From: Hyalangium gracile
Lineage (GTDB): Bacteria > Myxococcota > Myxococcia > Myxococcales > Myxococcaceae
DNA length: 64,000 nt
Assembly (NCBI RefSeq): GCF_020103725.1
Contig: NZ_JAHXBG010000013.1
Coordinates: 124,001-188,000 of the forward strand
Direction of reading: 5' to 3'
The notes beneath the pieces are model-generated. The model made no database searches. It had not been told where the DNA came from and was given only the letters and a program-made list of their open reading frames with translations. A program made the translations under genes and the position numbers. Of the stretch, positions 25,332 to 33,874 are shown piece by piece (positions within the stretch are counted from its first letter, which is position 1; each line of letters opens with the position of its first letter).

Positions 25332-26077
25332 AGTCGCGCAAGGAGCGCCTGGACGTGCTCGTGGTGGAGCGCGGGCTGGCCGAGTCTCGAGCCAAGGCCC
25401 AGGCGCTCATCCTGGCGGGCCAGGTGGTGGTGGACGACCAGCGGGTGGACAAGCCCGGGGCGCAGGTGTCCGTGGACGCGGAGCTGCGCCTCAAGGGCGA
25501 GGTGCTGCCCTATGTCTCGCGGGGCGGGCTCAAGCTCAAGGGCGCCATCGATCGCTTCAAGCTGGACGTGCGCGGGCGGGTGGCGGCGGACATCGGCGCG
25601 AGCACGGGTGGCTTCACGGACTGCCTGCTGCAGGAGGGCGCGGTCCGGGTGCACGCCATCGACGTGGGCTACGGTCAGCTCCACGAGAAGCTGCGGAAGG
25701 ATTCGCGCGTGCGCTCGCGCGAGCGCGTCAACGCTCGCTACCTCACCGAGGAGGATCTCCCGGAGAAGGTGGGTGTGGTCGTCATCGACGTGAGCTTCAT
25801 CTCGTTGACGCAGGTGCTCCCGTCCGTGCTGCCCTTCCTGGAGCACGGCGGCCTGCTGGTGGCGCTGGTGAAGCCGCAGTTCGAGGTGGGGCGGGAGCGC
25901 ATCGGCAAGGGCGGTGTGGTCCGCGATGCCGCCGCACGGCAGGAAGCCATCGACGCGGTGGTGGCCTTCGCCCGAGAGCAGGGGCTCACGGTGCGCGGCG
26001 TGATGGACTCGACGCTGCCCGGGCCCGCCGGCAACGTCGAGGCGCTGCTCGTCGCCGAGAAGAGCGAGACACCCTAG
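25328..26077 (+). CDS. tlyA: TlyA family rRNA (cytidine-2'-O)-methyltransferase
   Basis: 249 aa, GTG start in GTGA overlap with dxs. N-terminal S4 RNA-binding domain (RLDVLVVERGLAESRAKAQA, LILAGQVVVDDQRVDKPG), then a FtsJ-like Rossmann methyltransferase: VAADIGASTGGFTDCLLQEG (SAM motif), HAIDVGYGQLHEKLR, VVVIDVSFISLTQVLPSV, LVALVKPQFEVGRE. TlyA 2'-O-methylates 16S/23S rRNA cytidines. Start and order (ispA-dxs-tlyA) are common in bacteria. Last gene of the run that began at xseA. Confidence 0.93.
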   Translation: MKSRKERLDVLVVERGLAESRAKAQALILAGQVVVDDQRVDKPGAQVSVDAELRLKGEVLPYVSRGGLKLKGAIDRFKLDVRGRVAADIGASTGGFTDCLLQEGAVRVHAIDVGYGQLHEKLRKDSRVRSRERVNARYLTEEDLPEKVGVVVIDVSFISLTQVLPSVLPFLEHGGLLVALVKPQFEVGRERIGKGGVVRDAAARQEAIDAVVAFAREQGLTVRGVMDSTLPGPAGNVEALLVAEKSETP

Positions 26078-26186
26078 CACCGTTGCTGCTCCCACCGATG
26101 AACGCCGTCCCTTCCGCGGGCTGCCGCATCCGTTGTCAGAGTCCTCTGCTTGGATGGAGGGGCGTGCAACGCGAAGGGTGGCGGGG

Positions 26187-27554
26187 ATGGAACACAAGGG
26201 GCTGGTGTCGAGAGTGGCGGAGCAGTTGGAGCAAACGATTGCCCTGGGGCAGTGGCCCAAAGGCAGGCTGCCTTCAGAGCGGCAGATGGCCCAGCGCTAT
26301 GGAGTGTCGCGCACCACCATCCGAGGAGCCCTCCAGGGGCTGGCCGCCAGAGGACTCATCCGTCAACACCCCGGCCGACAGAGCCGTACGGTGCCCCTGG
26401 GCGAAGCGCTGTCGCTGGAGAGCCTGAAGCTGCTGCTGCCCGAGGGCCGCAAAGACATGGACCGCCGGCCGCTGCTCGAGGGGTACTTCGCCCTCAAGCG
26501 GGAGGTGACGGTGGAACTACTGGCCGCCTGCTGCGAGCACGCCAGCCAGCCCGCTGTGGAGCAGCTGCTCAATGCCAGCTTCGCGCTGAGAGATGAGGCC
26601 CGCTGGCAGGAGAAGCGCAGCCGGTGGGTGGAGCGAGAGTTCGACCTGCTGCGGCTGGCGGCCCAAGCAGCGGACCGTCCCGGCCACCTGCTGCTCCTGA
26701 TGTCGTTGGAGAAAGCCTTCCGAGGCATGGCGGACGCGCTGCTCCCCGCGCTGCAACCCGCGGCCCTCCAGCAGTGGGCCCAGTGCGTGTTCAACGCCCT
26801 GGCCGACCGTGACGCTCAGGCCCTTCGCCAACAGCTGCCGGCGCTGCTGAAGGCCGCCGATGAGCCGCTGCTCGACCGCCTTGCCCCGATGCGCGACGCA
26901 CACGCCGCGCCCGAGCCCCCACCGCCTGCCAGGGAGGTGCCCGTGTCGGGCGAGAACGCCACCAACTGGTATGCTTGTCATACCAGTTCGCAACAAGTTC
27001 GGCCGACAGGCGGGGGCTCGGGCGACGAGGAGGAAGGCGCCAACGGGTGTGCCACTTCGAGCCGGAACGCTCCTTCGGCCCCACCCGCCCAGCTCTCTGT
27101 TGATGAGTGGCAGGAGGATTCTTGCGGCCCCGAACCCATTCCGCCTCCACCCGCTTTTCGCTCTGCCACCGGGGTTGTTCCTGGCAGTTCCTGGTCTGCG
27201 CCCACTCTGCTTGTTGACTGGGCGCCTCCTTCCTCCTCGGCAGTGCCAGCAGCAAACGCCGGAGACCTATCTGCCCCGTGCCAGGGAGCTTCAACTGCCG
27301 TGGCAAGGCAGCCTGTCCCGAGCGAGAGCGAGGCCACTCTGCCGGTGGACACGGCCTCAGGGCTCCTTCTTGAGAGCCTCGTTCGGGGCCACACGCGTGG
27401 CGGAGGTGGCGGGGAGCCAGCTCGCGACCAGTGCTGTAAGCATCAGCACCGCGGGGGCACCCACGAAGATGAGGGGATCGTACGTGGAGATGCCGTAGAG
27501 CATCGCGGAGAGCGCTCGTGCCAGCAGCGCGGCGCTCGCCAGCCCCGCGAGTAG
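26187..27554 (+). CDS. GntR-family transcriptional regulator with anomalous C terminus
   Basis: 455 aa from ATG 26187 (ATG 26154 also possible). Winged helix-turn-helix at about 5-70: LVSRVAEQLEQTIALGQWPK, LPSERQMAQRYGVSRTTIRG, ALQGLAARGLIRQHPGRQ, the GntR signature. Residues 85-240 are a helical effector/dimerisation region resembling FadR-type FCD domains (EGYFALKREVTVELLAACCE, EREFDLLRLAAQAADRPGHL). From about residue 250 the composition turns Ser/Pro/Gly-rich with no recognisable fold, and the last 198 bp lie antisense to the convergent ABC permease gene. The original stop may have been lost by a frameshift, or the tail is noncoding-like. A perfect inverted repeat lies inside the tail region at 26964-26988. 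Confidence 0.7.
   Translation: MEHKGLVSRVAEQLEQTIALGQWPKGRLPSERQMAQRYGVSRTTIRGALQGLAARGLIRQHPGRQSRTVPLGEALSLESLKLLLPEGRKDMDRRPLLEGYFALKREVTVELLAACCEHASQPAVEQLLNASFALRDEARWQEKRSRWVEREFDLLRLAAQAADRPGHLLLLMSLEKAFRGMADALLPALQPAALQQWAQCVFNALADRDAQALRQQLPALLKAADEPLLDRLAPMRDAHAAPEPPPPAREVPVSGENATNWYACHTSSQQVRPTGGGSGDEEEGANGCATSSRNAPSAPPAQLSVDEWQEDSCGPEPIPPPPAFRSATGVVPGSSWSAPTLLVDWAPPSSSAVPAANAGDLSAPCQGASTAVARQPVPSESEATLPVDTASGLLLESLVRGHTRGGGGGEPARDQCCKHQHRGGTHEDEGIVRGDAVEHRGERSCQQRGARQPRE
26964..26988. promoter_or_regulatory. Perfect inverted repeat with FadR/GntR operator consensus
   Basis: Ten-base arms AACTGGTATG (26964-26973) and CATACCAGTT (26979-26988) flank CTTGT. The core TTGTCATACCA (26975-26985) fits the FadR-subfamily GntR operator consensus TNGTNNNACNA on both strands. 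It lies within the 3' half of the GntR reading frame, close to where recognisable homology ends. Either an intragenic operator for that regulator or an RNA hairpin. Confidence 0.5.
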
Positions 27555-29771
27555 GCCGAGGCTGGTGAGCCGCAGGCCCTGCCTGACGACCATGCGCAGC
27601 AGGCCCGATGGGGTGGCGCCGAGGGCGAGCCGGATCCCCAGCTCTCGTGTCTGCTGAGCCACCCAGAAGGCCAGGATTCCGTAGAGCCCCACGGCGGCCA
27701 GCACCAGCGCGAGCACCGCAAAGGCGCCCAGGAGCCCGCTCACCACCCGCATCCGGGCGTAGCTGTCCTCGACGATCTCTTCAATCGGGCGGACCTTGAC
27801 CATCCGAAGCTGGGTGTCCGCAGCGCGCAGTTGCTGGTGCAGGAGTGGCGCCAGCTGCCCTGCGGGGAGCTGGGACTTCACGGCCAGGCGCAGGGTGCCG
27901 GGCATGTCCTGGCTCAGGGGGACGTAGACGTCTCCCAGCGGAGCGGCGGTCAGTCGCTCCATGGGCACGTCCCCGACGACACCGACGATCTCGCGAGGCT
28001 GCTGTGGGCCCCAGCTCACGCTCAGCTGGATCCGGGTTCCGAGCGCACTCCGCCCCGGCAGATGGCGGCGCACGAACGCCTCGGAGACGACGACGACAGG
28101 CGGGCTGTGGGCCGTGTCCAGCGCGCTCGGGTATCGGCCCTCCTTTAGAGGAATCCCTAGCGCCTTGAAGTAGCCCTCGGTGGCGGACACGTATCCGGCC
28201 TGAGCGGTCGTCTCGGTGGAAGCCGTGTCCCCCACGACGCGGAAGCCCGTGGTCTGCCGCCAGACCTCTCCCGAGAAGGGCAGGGCGCCGGTGAGCCCCA
28301 CCGCGCTCACACCTGGCAGCGCCTCGATTCGGGCGACGAGCTCCTGGGCGACCGCCGAGGCGGCGGCTTCGCTGGCGTACTCTTCTTGAGGGAAGAAGAC
28401 CTCGCCCACGGTGACGCCATGGGGCTCGAAGCCCAGCGGGACGTGCTGAAGCTTCCAGACCGTGCGGAGCATGAGGCCGGTGCCCACCAGCGGCACCATG
28501 GCCAGCGCCAGCTGGACGACGACGAGCACGGACCTGGCCACCCCCATCGAGGCGCCGCGAGCGCCGCGAGCCACGGGAGCGAGCACGGCCTGCCCGTCCC
28601 CGCGAGTCGCATGAAGCGCGGGCAGCAGGCCCACCAGCACCGCCGTGGCGACCGAGAGCACCGAGGCGATCACGAGGATGAACGGCTCGACGCCCGGTCC
28701 GGTCACGAACTGGGGTGGGATGAGTGTGCTCATCAGCCCGCGTCCCCACAGCGCGATCAGCACCCCGACGGCCCCACCGAGCAGGGCGCGGACCAGGTTC
28801 TCGATCAACAGCAGCCGGACCAGCCGGGCCCGGCTCGCGCCCAGCGCGATGCGCACGGCCATCTCGTGCATGCGCGAGCTGCCGCGCGCCAGCAGCAGGT
28901 TGGTGAGGTTGGCGCACCCCAGCAGCAGCAGCAGGGCCGCCACGGCGGTCAGGATCTCCAGCTGGGAGGAGGTCTGCTCGACCCAGAGCTGATGGAGGGG
29001 CTCCAGGCTCACGCCGGTCAGCTCCTCGCCAGGAACACGCTCGGCGTTCACCGCGAGCTGGGCCAGCTCCGCCCTCGCCTGGTCAGTGGTGAACTCCGGC
29101 CGCAGCCGTCCCACGACGCGCAGCGTGGTGCCCAGCTCGGCGTTCGAGCCCGCTGCCAGAGGCTTCCAGAGCTCGATCTCCGGCTCGAACTGGAAGCCGC
29201 CGGGAAGGACGCCCACGATCGTGTGGACCTGGTCATCCAGCAGAAGGCTGCGTCCGACGACTCCGGAATCCCCTCCATAGAGGCGCTGCCACAGCGAGTG
29301 GGAGAGGACGACCTCGCGGTCACGCCCCGGAACCTCGAGCTCCGCCCCCCAGAGCCGCCCACGGATGGGCTGCACTCCCAGCATGGGAAGCAAGCCGGCC
29401 GAAGCCCGAGCCACCTTCAGCCGCTCATCGGAGTGGGCCTCCCGGAGGGTGGTGCTCTCTCCTCGAAAGGCCTCGACCTGGGAGAGGCTCCGCGCCCCTT
29501 CACGCCACGCGGTCCACACCGGAAGGCTCACGCGCGTCCGGTCTCGGAGGGGCCCCGCGCCCGCGCCAGGCGTGGTGGTCTGGAAGAGGCGGACGAGCTG
29601 GGACGCCTCCGGATAGGGCAGGGGCCGCCAGAGCACCTGGTACACGACGCTGAAGACGGCCGTGGTGGCGCCGATGGCCAGCGCGAGCGTGGCGACGACG
29701 ACCGCGGTGAACGCCTTCTCGCGAACCATCGACCGGAGGGCGAGCCGGACTTCCTGGAGGAGCGTGGACAT
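27357..29771 (-). CDS. ABC transporter permease of the MacB/FtsX type (ADOP-like)
   Basis: 804 aa; ATG 29771 is preferred over an upstream in-frame start because MSTLLQEVRLALRSMVREKA is the standard beginning of this family. Plan: N-terminal helix (AVVVATLALAIGATTAVFSV), MacB_PCD periplasmic domain (about 60-250), FtsX domain with three helices (LTAVAALLLLLGCANLTNLL, MAVRIALGASRARLVRLLL), a second periplasmic domain and a second FtsX domain (LGIRLALGATPSGLLRMVVR). This double MacB_PCD/FtsX layout is typical of acidobacterial/myxobacterial duplicated permeases. No ATPase gene is adjacent. Its 3' end lies antisense to the end of the GntR reading frame. Confidence 0.9.
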   Translation of the reverse strand: MSTLLQEVRLALRSMVREKAFTAVVVATLALAIGATTAVFSVVYQVLWRPLPYPEASQLVRLFQTTTPGAGAGPLRDRTRVSLPVWTAWREGARSLSQVEAFRGESTTLREAHSDERLKVARASAGLLPMLGVQPIRGRLWGAELEVPGRDREVVLSHSLWQRLYGGDSGVVGRSLLLDDQVHTIVGVLPGGFQFEPEIELWKPLAAGSNAELGTTLRVVGRLRPEFTTDQARAELAQLAVNAERVPGEELTGVSLEPLHQLWVEQTSSQLEILTAVAALLLLLGCANLTNLLLARGSSRMHEMAVRIALGASRARLVRLLLIENLVRALLGGAVGVLIALWGRGLMSTLIPPQFVTGPGVEPFILVIASVLSVATAVLVGLLPALHATRGDGQAVLAPVARGARGASMGVARSVLVVVQLALAMVPLVGTGLMLRTVWKLQHVPLGFEPHGVTVGEVFFPQEEYASEAAASAVAQELVARIEALPGVSAVGLTGALPFSGEVWRQTTGFRVVGDTASTETTAQAGYVSATEGYFKALGIPLKEGRYPSALDTAHSPPVVVVSEAFVRRHLPGRSALGTRIQLSVSWGPQQPREIVGVVGDVPMERLTAAPLGDVYVPLSQDMPGTLRLAVKSQLPAGQLAPLLHQQLRAADTQLRMVKVRPIEEIVEDSYARMRVVSGLLGAFAVLALVLAAVGLYGILAFWVAQQTRELGIRLALGATPSGLLRMVVRQGLRLTSLGLLAGLASAALLARALSAMLYGISTYDPLIFVGAPAVLMLTALVASWLPATSATRVAPNEALKKEP

Positions 29772-29924
29772 GCGCTGGCAGCGGGTAGGCAATGAGGATG
29801 CCACGTCCGTTCACTCCGAGCCGATGCTGATTGCCTCGGTGTCCCGATGCCTGTGTGCAGCCCTGGTTGCCCAGGAGGCATGCTCGGAAGTGGGAACATC
29901 AGTCCCAGTTCCGGACACGTGGCG

Positions 29925-32210
29925 TCAGGCGCGGTGGGCCACCGACGGAGGAGGCGCCGAGGCCGGGTCGGCGGGGGGCTCGTCGCGCGAGTCCGGGCGC
30001 GTGAAGGCGGCGAGCAGCTCCTGGGTCGTCGGCCGGGAGTGCGCGGGCCCCAGGCAGCGATCGATCAGCGTCGCCAGGCGCTCATCGAGCTGGGGACACC
30101 ACTTCCTCAGAGGCGGGGCGGTGCGCAGGTGCCGGTCGACGGCCTTCTCCAGCACGAGCGGCTTGTCGAAGGGCCGCCGGGCGCAGAGGAGCTCGTAGGC
30201 CACGCACCCGAAAGAGAAGATGTCCGAGGCGGTCGACGAGTTCGCCATTCCATCGGCGAGCTCGGGAGCCATGTAGGGCGGTGAGCCGAGGATGCTCCCG
30301 GCGCGCGTCAGCGTCACCTCGGTGGAGGTGTCATTCGTCAGCTCCACGGTGACGCGGCCCCCCTCCGCCTCCCGCATCGGGCGGGCGATGCCGAAGTCCA
30401 CCACCTTCACGACGCCGTTCGCGAGCAGGATGTTGCTCGGCTTCAGGTCCCGGTGGAGCACGCCCCCGGCGTGGATGGCCCGCAGCGCCTCGAGGATCTG
30501 CGGCAGCAGCGGCAGCGCCCACGCGACGTCGCCGAAGCGCGAGCGATGGTCCTCCAGGCTCTGGCCCTCCACCAGCTCCATGGCCAGGAACAGCGTGCCA
30601 TGCTCGTCGAGATCGATGTCCAGCACGCGCACGACGTTCGGATGATCGATGGCCGCCGCGCTCTCCGCCTCCCGCGCGAGCCGGGCGAGCGCCGTCGGGT
30701 TGCTGGCGTAGGAGCTGGCGATGAGCTTGAGCGCGACGCGGCGCTGGTCCGAGAGCCGCTTCGCAGAGAACACCATGCCCATGCCTCCCGTGCCGAGGTG
30801 CTTCTCCAGCTCGTAGCGCTTGCCGACGATGCGGCCGGGCTGGGGCTCGCTGAGAGAGGACCTGGCGGAGAGCAGCGCCGTGAGGGTGCTGGCCAGCGAG
30901 CGCGAGCGGACCGCCACCTGCACGCGGAGATCCTCGTTGAGCAGGGCCATCTCGCGGTTCTGCGCGCTGAGCCGGGCGGTGGCGTCCTCCAGGCCGCGCC
31001 GCATGCGCTGGTTGATGCTGGCGAGCAGCGCGGACTGGATGAACAGGAAGCAGATGCCCCCGAGCGAGTGCGCGCTCAAGGTGCTGTGGATGACGTGGTG
31101 CTCCGCGAGGATGTCGTGGATCACCGCGGCGGTGAAGATCGTGAGCGCGCCCAGCATGACCATGGCCAGCCGGTTCCTGTCGCGGAACGCCTCGAGCACG
31201 AGCGATACGAGCAAGCACCCGATGCCGAACAGCAGGAACGCCTGCAGCGCGTCCCGGCCCGCGGTGAACACCTCGGGCGGAGCCAGCAACGCGAGCGCCG
31301 CGAAGCCGCTGCACGTCACCACCGCCGTCCGGACGAACCACCGCGGGCGGATGGTGAAGATCTCCGCCAGGAACAGGACGAAGAAGACGACGATGCCGGG
31401 CAGGTCCAGGTACTCCAGGCGCAGCAGCAGGACGCCCAGGCCGGTGTCCGGGTAGGCCTCCTCGAGGTAGCGCCCGAGCAGCAGGGTCCGCACGGCCAGC
31501 GAGAAGCAGAAGAGGCTGAACCAGAGCGGGGCCGGCTCGTCCCGACGCAGGCCGAACATGGTCAGGAAGTGCAGCGACATCATGAGCAACATGCCGACCA
31601 CGACCAGCTCGGTGTAGCGCTCGGACTCCCACTCCCGCTGCAGCGTGGCCCGGTCTCCGAGCACCGGCAGCAGCCAGGGCCCGCCGCGCGCCATCTGGAA
31701 GTTGCTGATCCGCAGGACGAGGGTGAGCTCGTTCGCGGCGTCGATCGGGATGCGCCCCGGGCGCGCGAGCAGCCGGGTCGTCTCGCGCGTGGTGCCGACC
31801 GTGCCGGCCTCGAAGGTGCTCAGGGGGGTGCCGCGCGCGTCGAGCACCGTCAGGTGGTACGCGCTGTCGGCCGGGCTGGTCTCCAGCAGGAGTCGCTGCG
31901 GCTCGGAGGGGAGCAGCACCTTGAGCCGGAGCGTGGCGTAGCCCCGCGCGGGCAGCTCCATGTCTCCCAGGGAGCGCCCGTTCCACATGAGCGGAGGCAG
32001 GTAGCCATCAGGCTCCCGCGCCGGGGAGCCGCCGTCCTCGAGCCGCAGCCAGTGGAACGCCCACTCGCCGCCCAGGGCTACCGGCCCCTGAGCGTCGAAG
32101 CTCCAGTACCTCAGGTCGACGACGCCCTTCTGGCCCGGGCTCTCGGTGGTCTCGGACTTACAGGCCCCGAGCACGAGTGCGAGCGCGAGGGCGATGGAGA
32201 CCCGTCTCAC
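29925..32210 (-). CDS. Lipobox-containing 7TM receptor fused to a serine/threonine kinase
   Basis: 761 aa from GTG. N terminus has a lipobox (LVLGAC, Cys16). Residues 30-190 are an extracytoplasmic beta domain of the 7TMR-DISM kind (GEWAFHWLRLEDGG, ARGYATLRLKVLLPSEPQRL), followed by about seven helices (LVVVGMLLMMSLHFLTMFGL to FLFIQSALLASI). After a coiled-coil (DATARLSAQNREMALLNEDL) comes a complete Hanks-type kinase (about 475-745): LGTGGMGMVFSAKR, VALKLI, HRDLKPSNIL, DFGIARPM, SPPYMAPELA, SDIFSFGCVAYELL. All catalytic residues are present. It is the third gene of a minus-strand operon behind the OmpA-like protein and a lipoprotein, 27 bp after the latter. A transmembrane sensor kinase is inferred. 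Confidence 0.88.
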   Translation of the reverse strand: MRRVSIALALALVLGACKSETTESPGQKGVVDLRYWSFDAQGPVALGGEWAFHWLRLEDGGSPAREPDGYLPPLMWNGRSLGDMELPARGYATLRLKVLLPSEPQRLLLETSPADSAYHLTVLDARGTPLSTFEAGTVGTTRETTRLLARPGRIPIDAANELTLVLRISNFQMARGGPWLLPVLGDRATLQREWESERYTELVVVGMLLMMSLHFLTMFGLRRDEPAPLWFSLFCFSLAVRTLLLGRYLEEAYPDTGLGVLLLRLEYLDLPGIVVFFVLFLAEIFTIRPRWFVRTAVVTCSGFAALALLAPPEVFTAGRDALQAFLLFGIGCLLVSLVLEAFRDRNRLAMVMLGALTIFTAAVIHDILAEHHVIHSTLSAHSLGGICFLFIQSALLASINQRMRRGLEDATARLSAQNREMALLNEDLRVQVAVRSRSLASTLTALLSARSSLSEPQPGRIVGKRYELEKHLGTGGMGMVFSAKRLSDQRRVALKLIASSYASNPTALARLAREAESAAAIDHPNVVRVLDIDLDEHGTLFLAMELVEGQSLEDHRSRFGDVAWALPLLPQILEALRAIHAGGVLHRDLKPSNILLANGVVKVVDFGIARPMREAEGGRVTVELTNDTSTEVTLTRAGSILGSPPYMAPELADGMANSSTASDIFSFGCVAYELLCARRPFDKPLVLEKAVDRHLRTAPPLRKWCPQLDERLATLIDRCLGPAHSRPTTQELLAAFTRPDSRDEPPADPASAPPPSVAHRA

Positions 32211-32237
32211 GGCGTCCCTCCGGGAAAGCCGCCCGGG

Positions 32238-33839
32238 CTACGGGGTGACGGGCCTCACCTGCCGGTACCTGTCCAGGGGCAGCGGGCGCACCAGGTCGCC
32301 AATCTGGCGCATCCAGAGCGTGCCGTTGTCATCCATGGCGACCGAGAGGCTGCCCGCGTTGACCTGGTAGCGGTAGAGCTCGCCCTTGGAGGCGTCCTCC
32401 GTGGCGACGATCTCCAGCGGCTGAGGCGCCGGCAGATCCTGCTGAGGCGGCGGACCGGCCAGCAGGTAGAACGCGAGCGGGAAGGGCGGAGCCCCCGTCT
32501 GGATCTGCAGCACCACGTGCCCGCCGGTGGGGATGATGGGCTCGCCTCCCTTGTTGGTCACCGCGCCGGTGCTCGAGTCCAGGATCCACACCTTCTGGGG
32601 CGCGATGGCGGCGATCCGGCTCCCGGCGGCGTAGGGCACCAGCGAGACGATCTGCGAGTTCAGCGTGGGAGGCTCCGCCCAGGCCTGAAGCGCGCCCTCG
32701 CACCCATTGGCCTGGGTGGCGCACGAGAAGATCTGCGTGATGCCGCCGATGCCCGTGAAGGACATGTACAGCCGGGTGCCATCCGTGTTGAAGGCGACCG
32801 GGGGCGCCGTGGACGGGGCGATGCCGTCGCTGGCCACCTCCTTCATGAGGAAGTTGCTCAGCTCCACGCCGCCCGTGGCGGGGTTGGCCCGGCCGTAGTC
32901 CACGCGCGTCACCACGATGAAGGCCCGGCCCGTCGGAGCGCCCGAGGTCGTGATGCTGGCGAGCATGACGTCATCGGTGCGCGGATGCGGAGCGGCGATG
33001 AGGAAGCCGTGCGGAGCGACGCTCCACCGGGTGCCGCCGGTCTGGTGGTTGATGCGGGCCACCTGGGACGGCAGGCCTCCCGAGCCCAGATCGTAGATGA
33101 GGGCGTCTCCGTCCGGCCCCACGCTCAGCAGGTCCAGGGGGACGGTGATGCGGCCGCTGATGGTCAGGTTCGCGTCCACGGCCATGGCGCCCGCGTTGGG
33201 CGTCCACACCCAGCGCTTGCCCGTGGTCGGGTGCTTCGGGGTGATGACGGTGCCGTTGGTGCAGAGGAACGGCATGTTGATGGACTTCAGCACGCCGCCG
33301 TTCTTGTTGACGTGGTAGAGCCTGGGGAGGCCGCCCTCGGCGTTGCCGCACCCGAGGAAGGTGCTGAACGGCTGGACGCCCTCGGTGACGAAGTTGTCCG
33401 GCACCAGCTGGACGCCCTGCGGGGCCTCGATCACCTCTTCGGCCGGGAAGAAGACGGCCGCCTGTGGCTGCGAGTCGTTCTGCCGGCCGTCCGTGCACAC
33501 CACGCGCGCCCGGAGCGAGAGGTTGGCGGCGATGCCTCGCGTGTACTTGATCTCGTTGATCGCCAGATCCACCGACACGACGCCGGGGCCGCTGTAGGGC
33601 ACGCTCTTGAGGAAGTCGTCCCGATCGTAGATCGACAGGCTGTGGATCTGATCACACCCCGTGGCGCTGACCTGCACCGTCAGCTTCTGCCCGGCGGTGT
33701 TGGGCCGGGGCACCGTCAGGGTGGCCTGGGGCGGATCCTTCGGCGGCGGCTTCGGCTCGCCACCGCCCCCGCACGCGAGGGCCAGAATGGAGAGGGGGAA
33801 CAGCGCGCAACGTGAGAGCGTCAGCAGGAGGTCCTTCAT
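32238..33839 (-). CDS. Outer-envelope lipoprotein of unknown function
   Basis: 533 aa from ATG. Signal peptide with lipobox LALAC followed by Gly/Pro-rich tether (GGGGEPKPPPKDPP). The body is beta-rich with repeated segments such as LPRLYHVNKNGGVLKSINMP, RWVWTPNAGAMAVDANLTIS, LDLLSVGPDGDALIYDLGSG and PQKVWILDSSTGAVTNKGG, suggestive of a beta-propeller, and the first ~110 residues resemble an Ig-like domain. Several Cys pairs are present. No family recognised. It sits 35 bp after the OmpA-like gene and 27 bp before the 7TM kinase, so it may present a ligand or sensor domain to either. Confidence 0.72.
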   Translation of the reverse strand: MKDLLLTLSRCALFPLSILALACGGGGEPKPPPKDPPQATLTVPRPNTAGQKLTVQVSATGCDQIHSLSIYDRDDFLKSVPYSGPGVVSVDLAINEIKYTRGIAANLSLRARVVCTDGRQNDSQPQAAVFFPAEEVIEAPQGVQLVPDNFVTEGVQPFSTFLGCGNAEGGLPRLYHVNKNGGVLKSINMPFLCTNGTVITPKHPTTGKRWVWTPNAGAMAVDANLTISGRITVPLDLLSVGPDGDALIYDLGSGGLPSQVARINHQTGGTRWSVAPHGFLIAAPHPRTDDVMLASITTSGAPTGRAFIVVTRVDYGRANPATGGVELSNFLMKEVASDGIAPSTAPPVAFNTDGTRLYMSFTGIGGITQIFSCATQANGCEGALQAWAEPPTLNSQIVSLVPYAAGSRIAAIAPQKVWILDSSTGAVTNKGGEPIIPTGGHVVLQIQTGAPPFPLAFYLLAGPPPQQDLPAPQPLEIVATEDASKGELYRYQVNAGSLSVAMDDNGTLWMRQIGDLVRPLPLDRYRQVRPVTP

Positions 33840-33874
33840 GGGCCCGGGACTCTACTCCGTGCCGGGCCCTGGAA

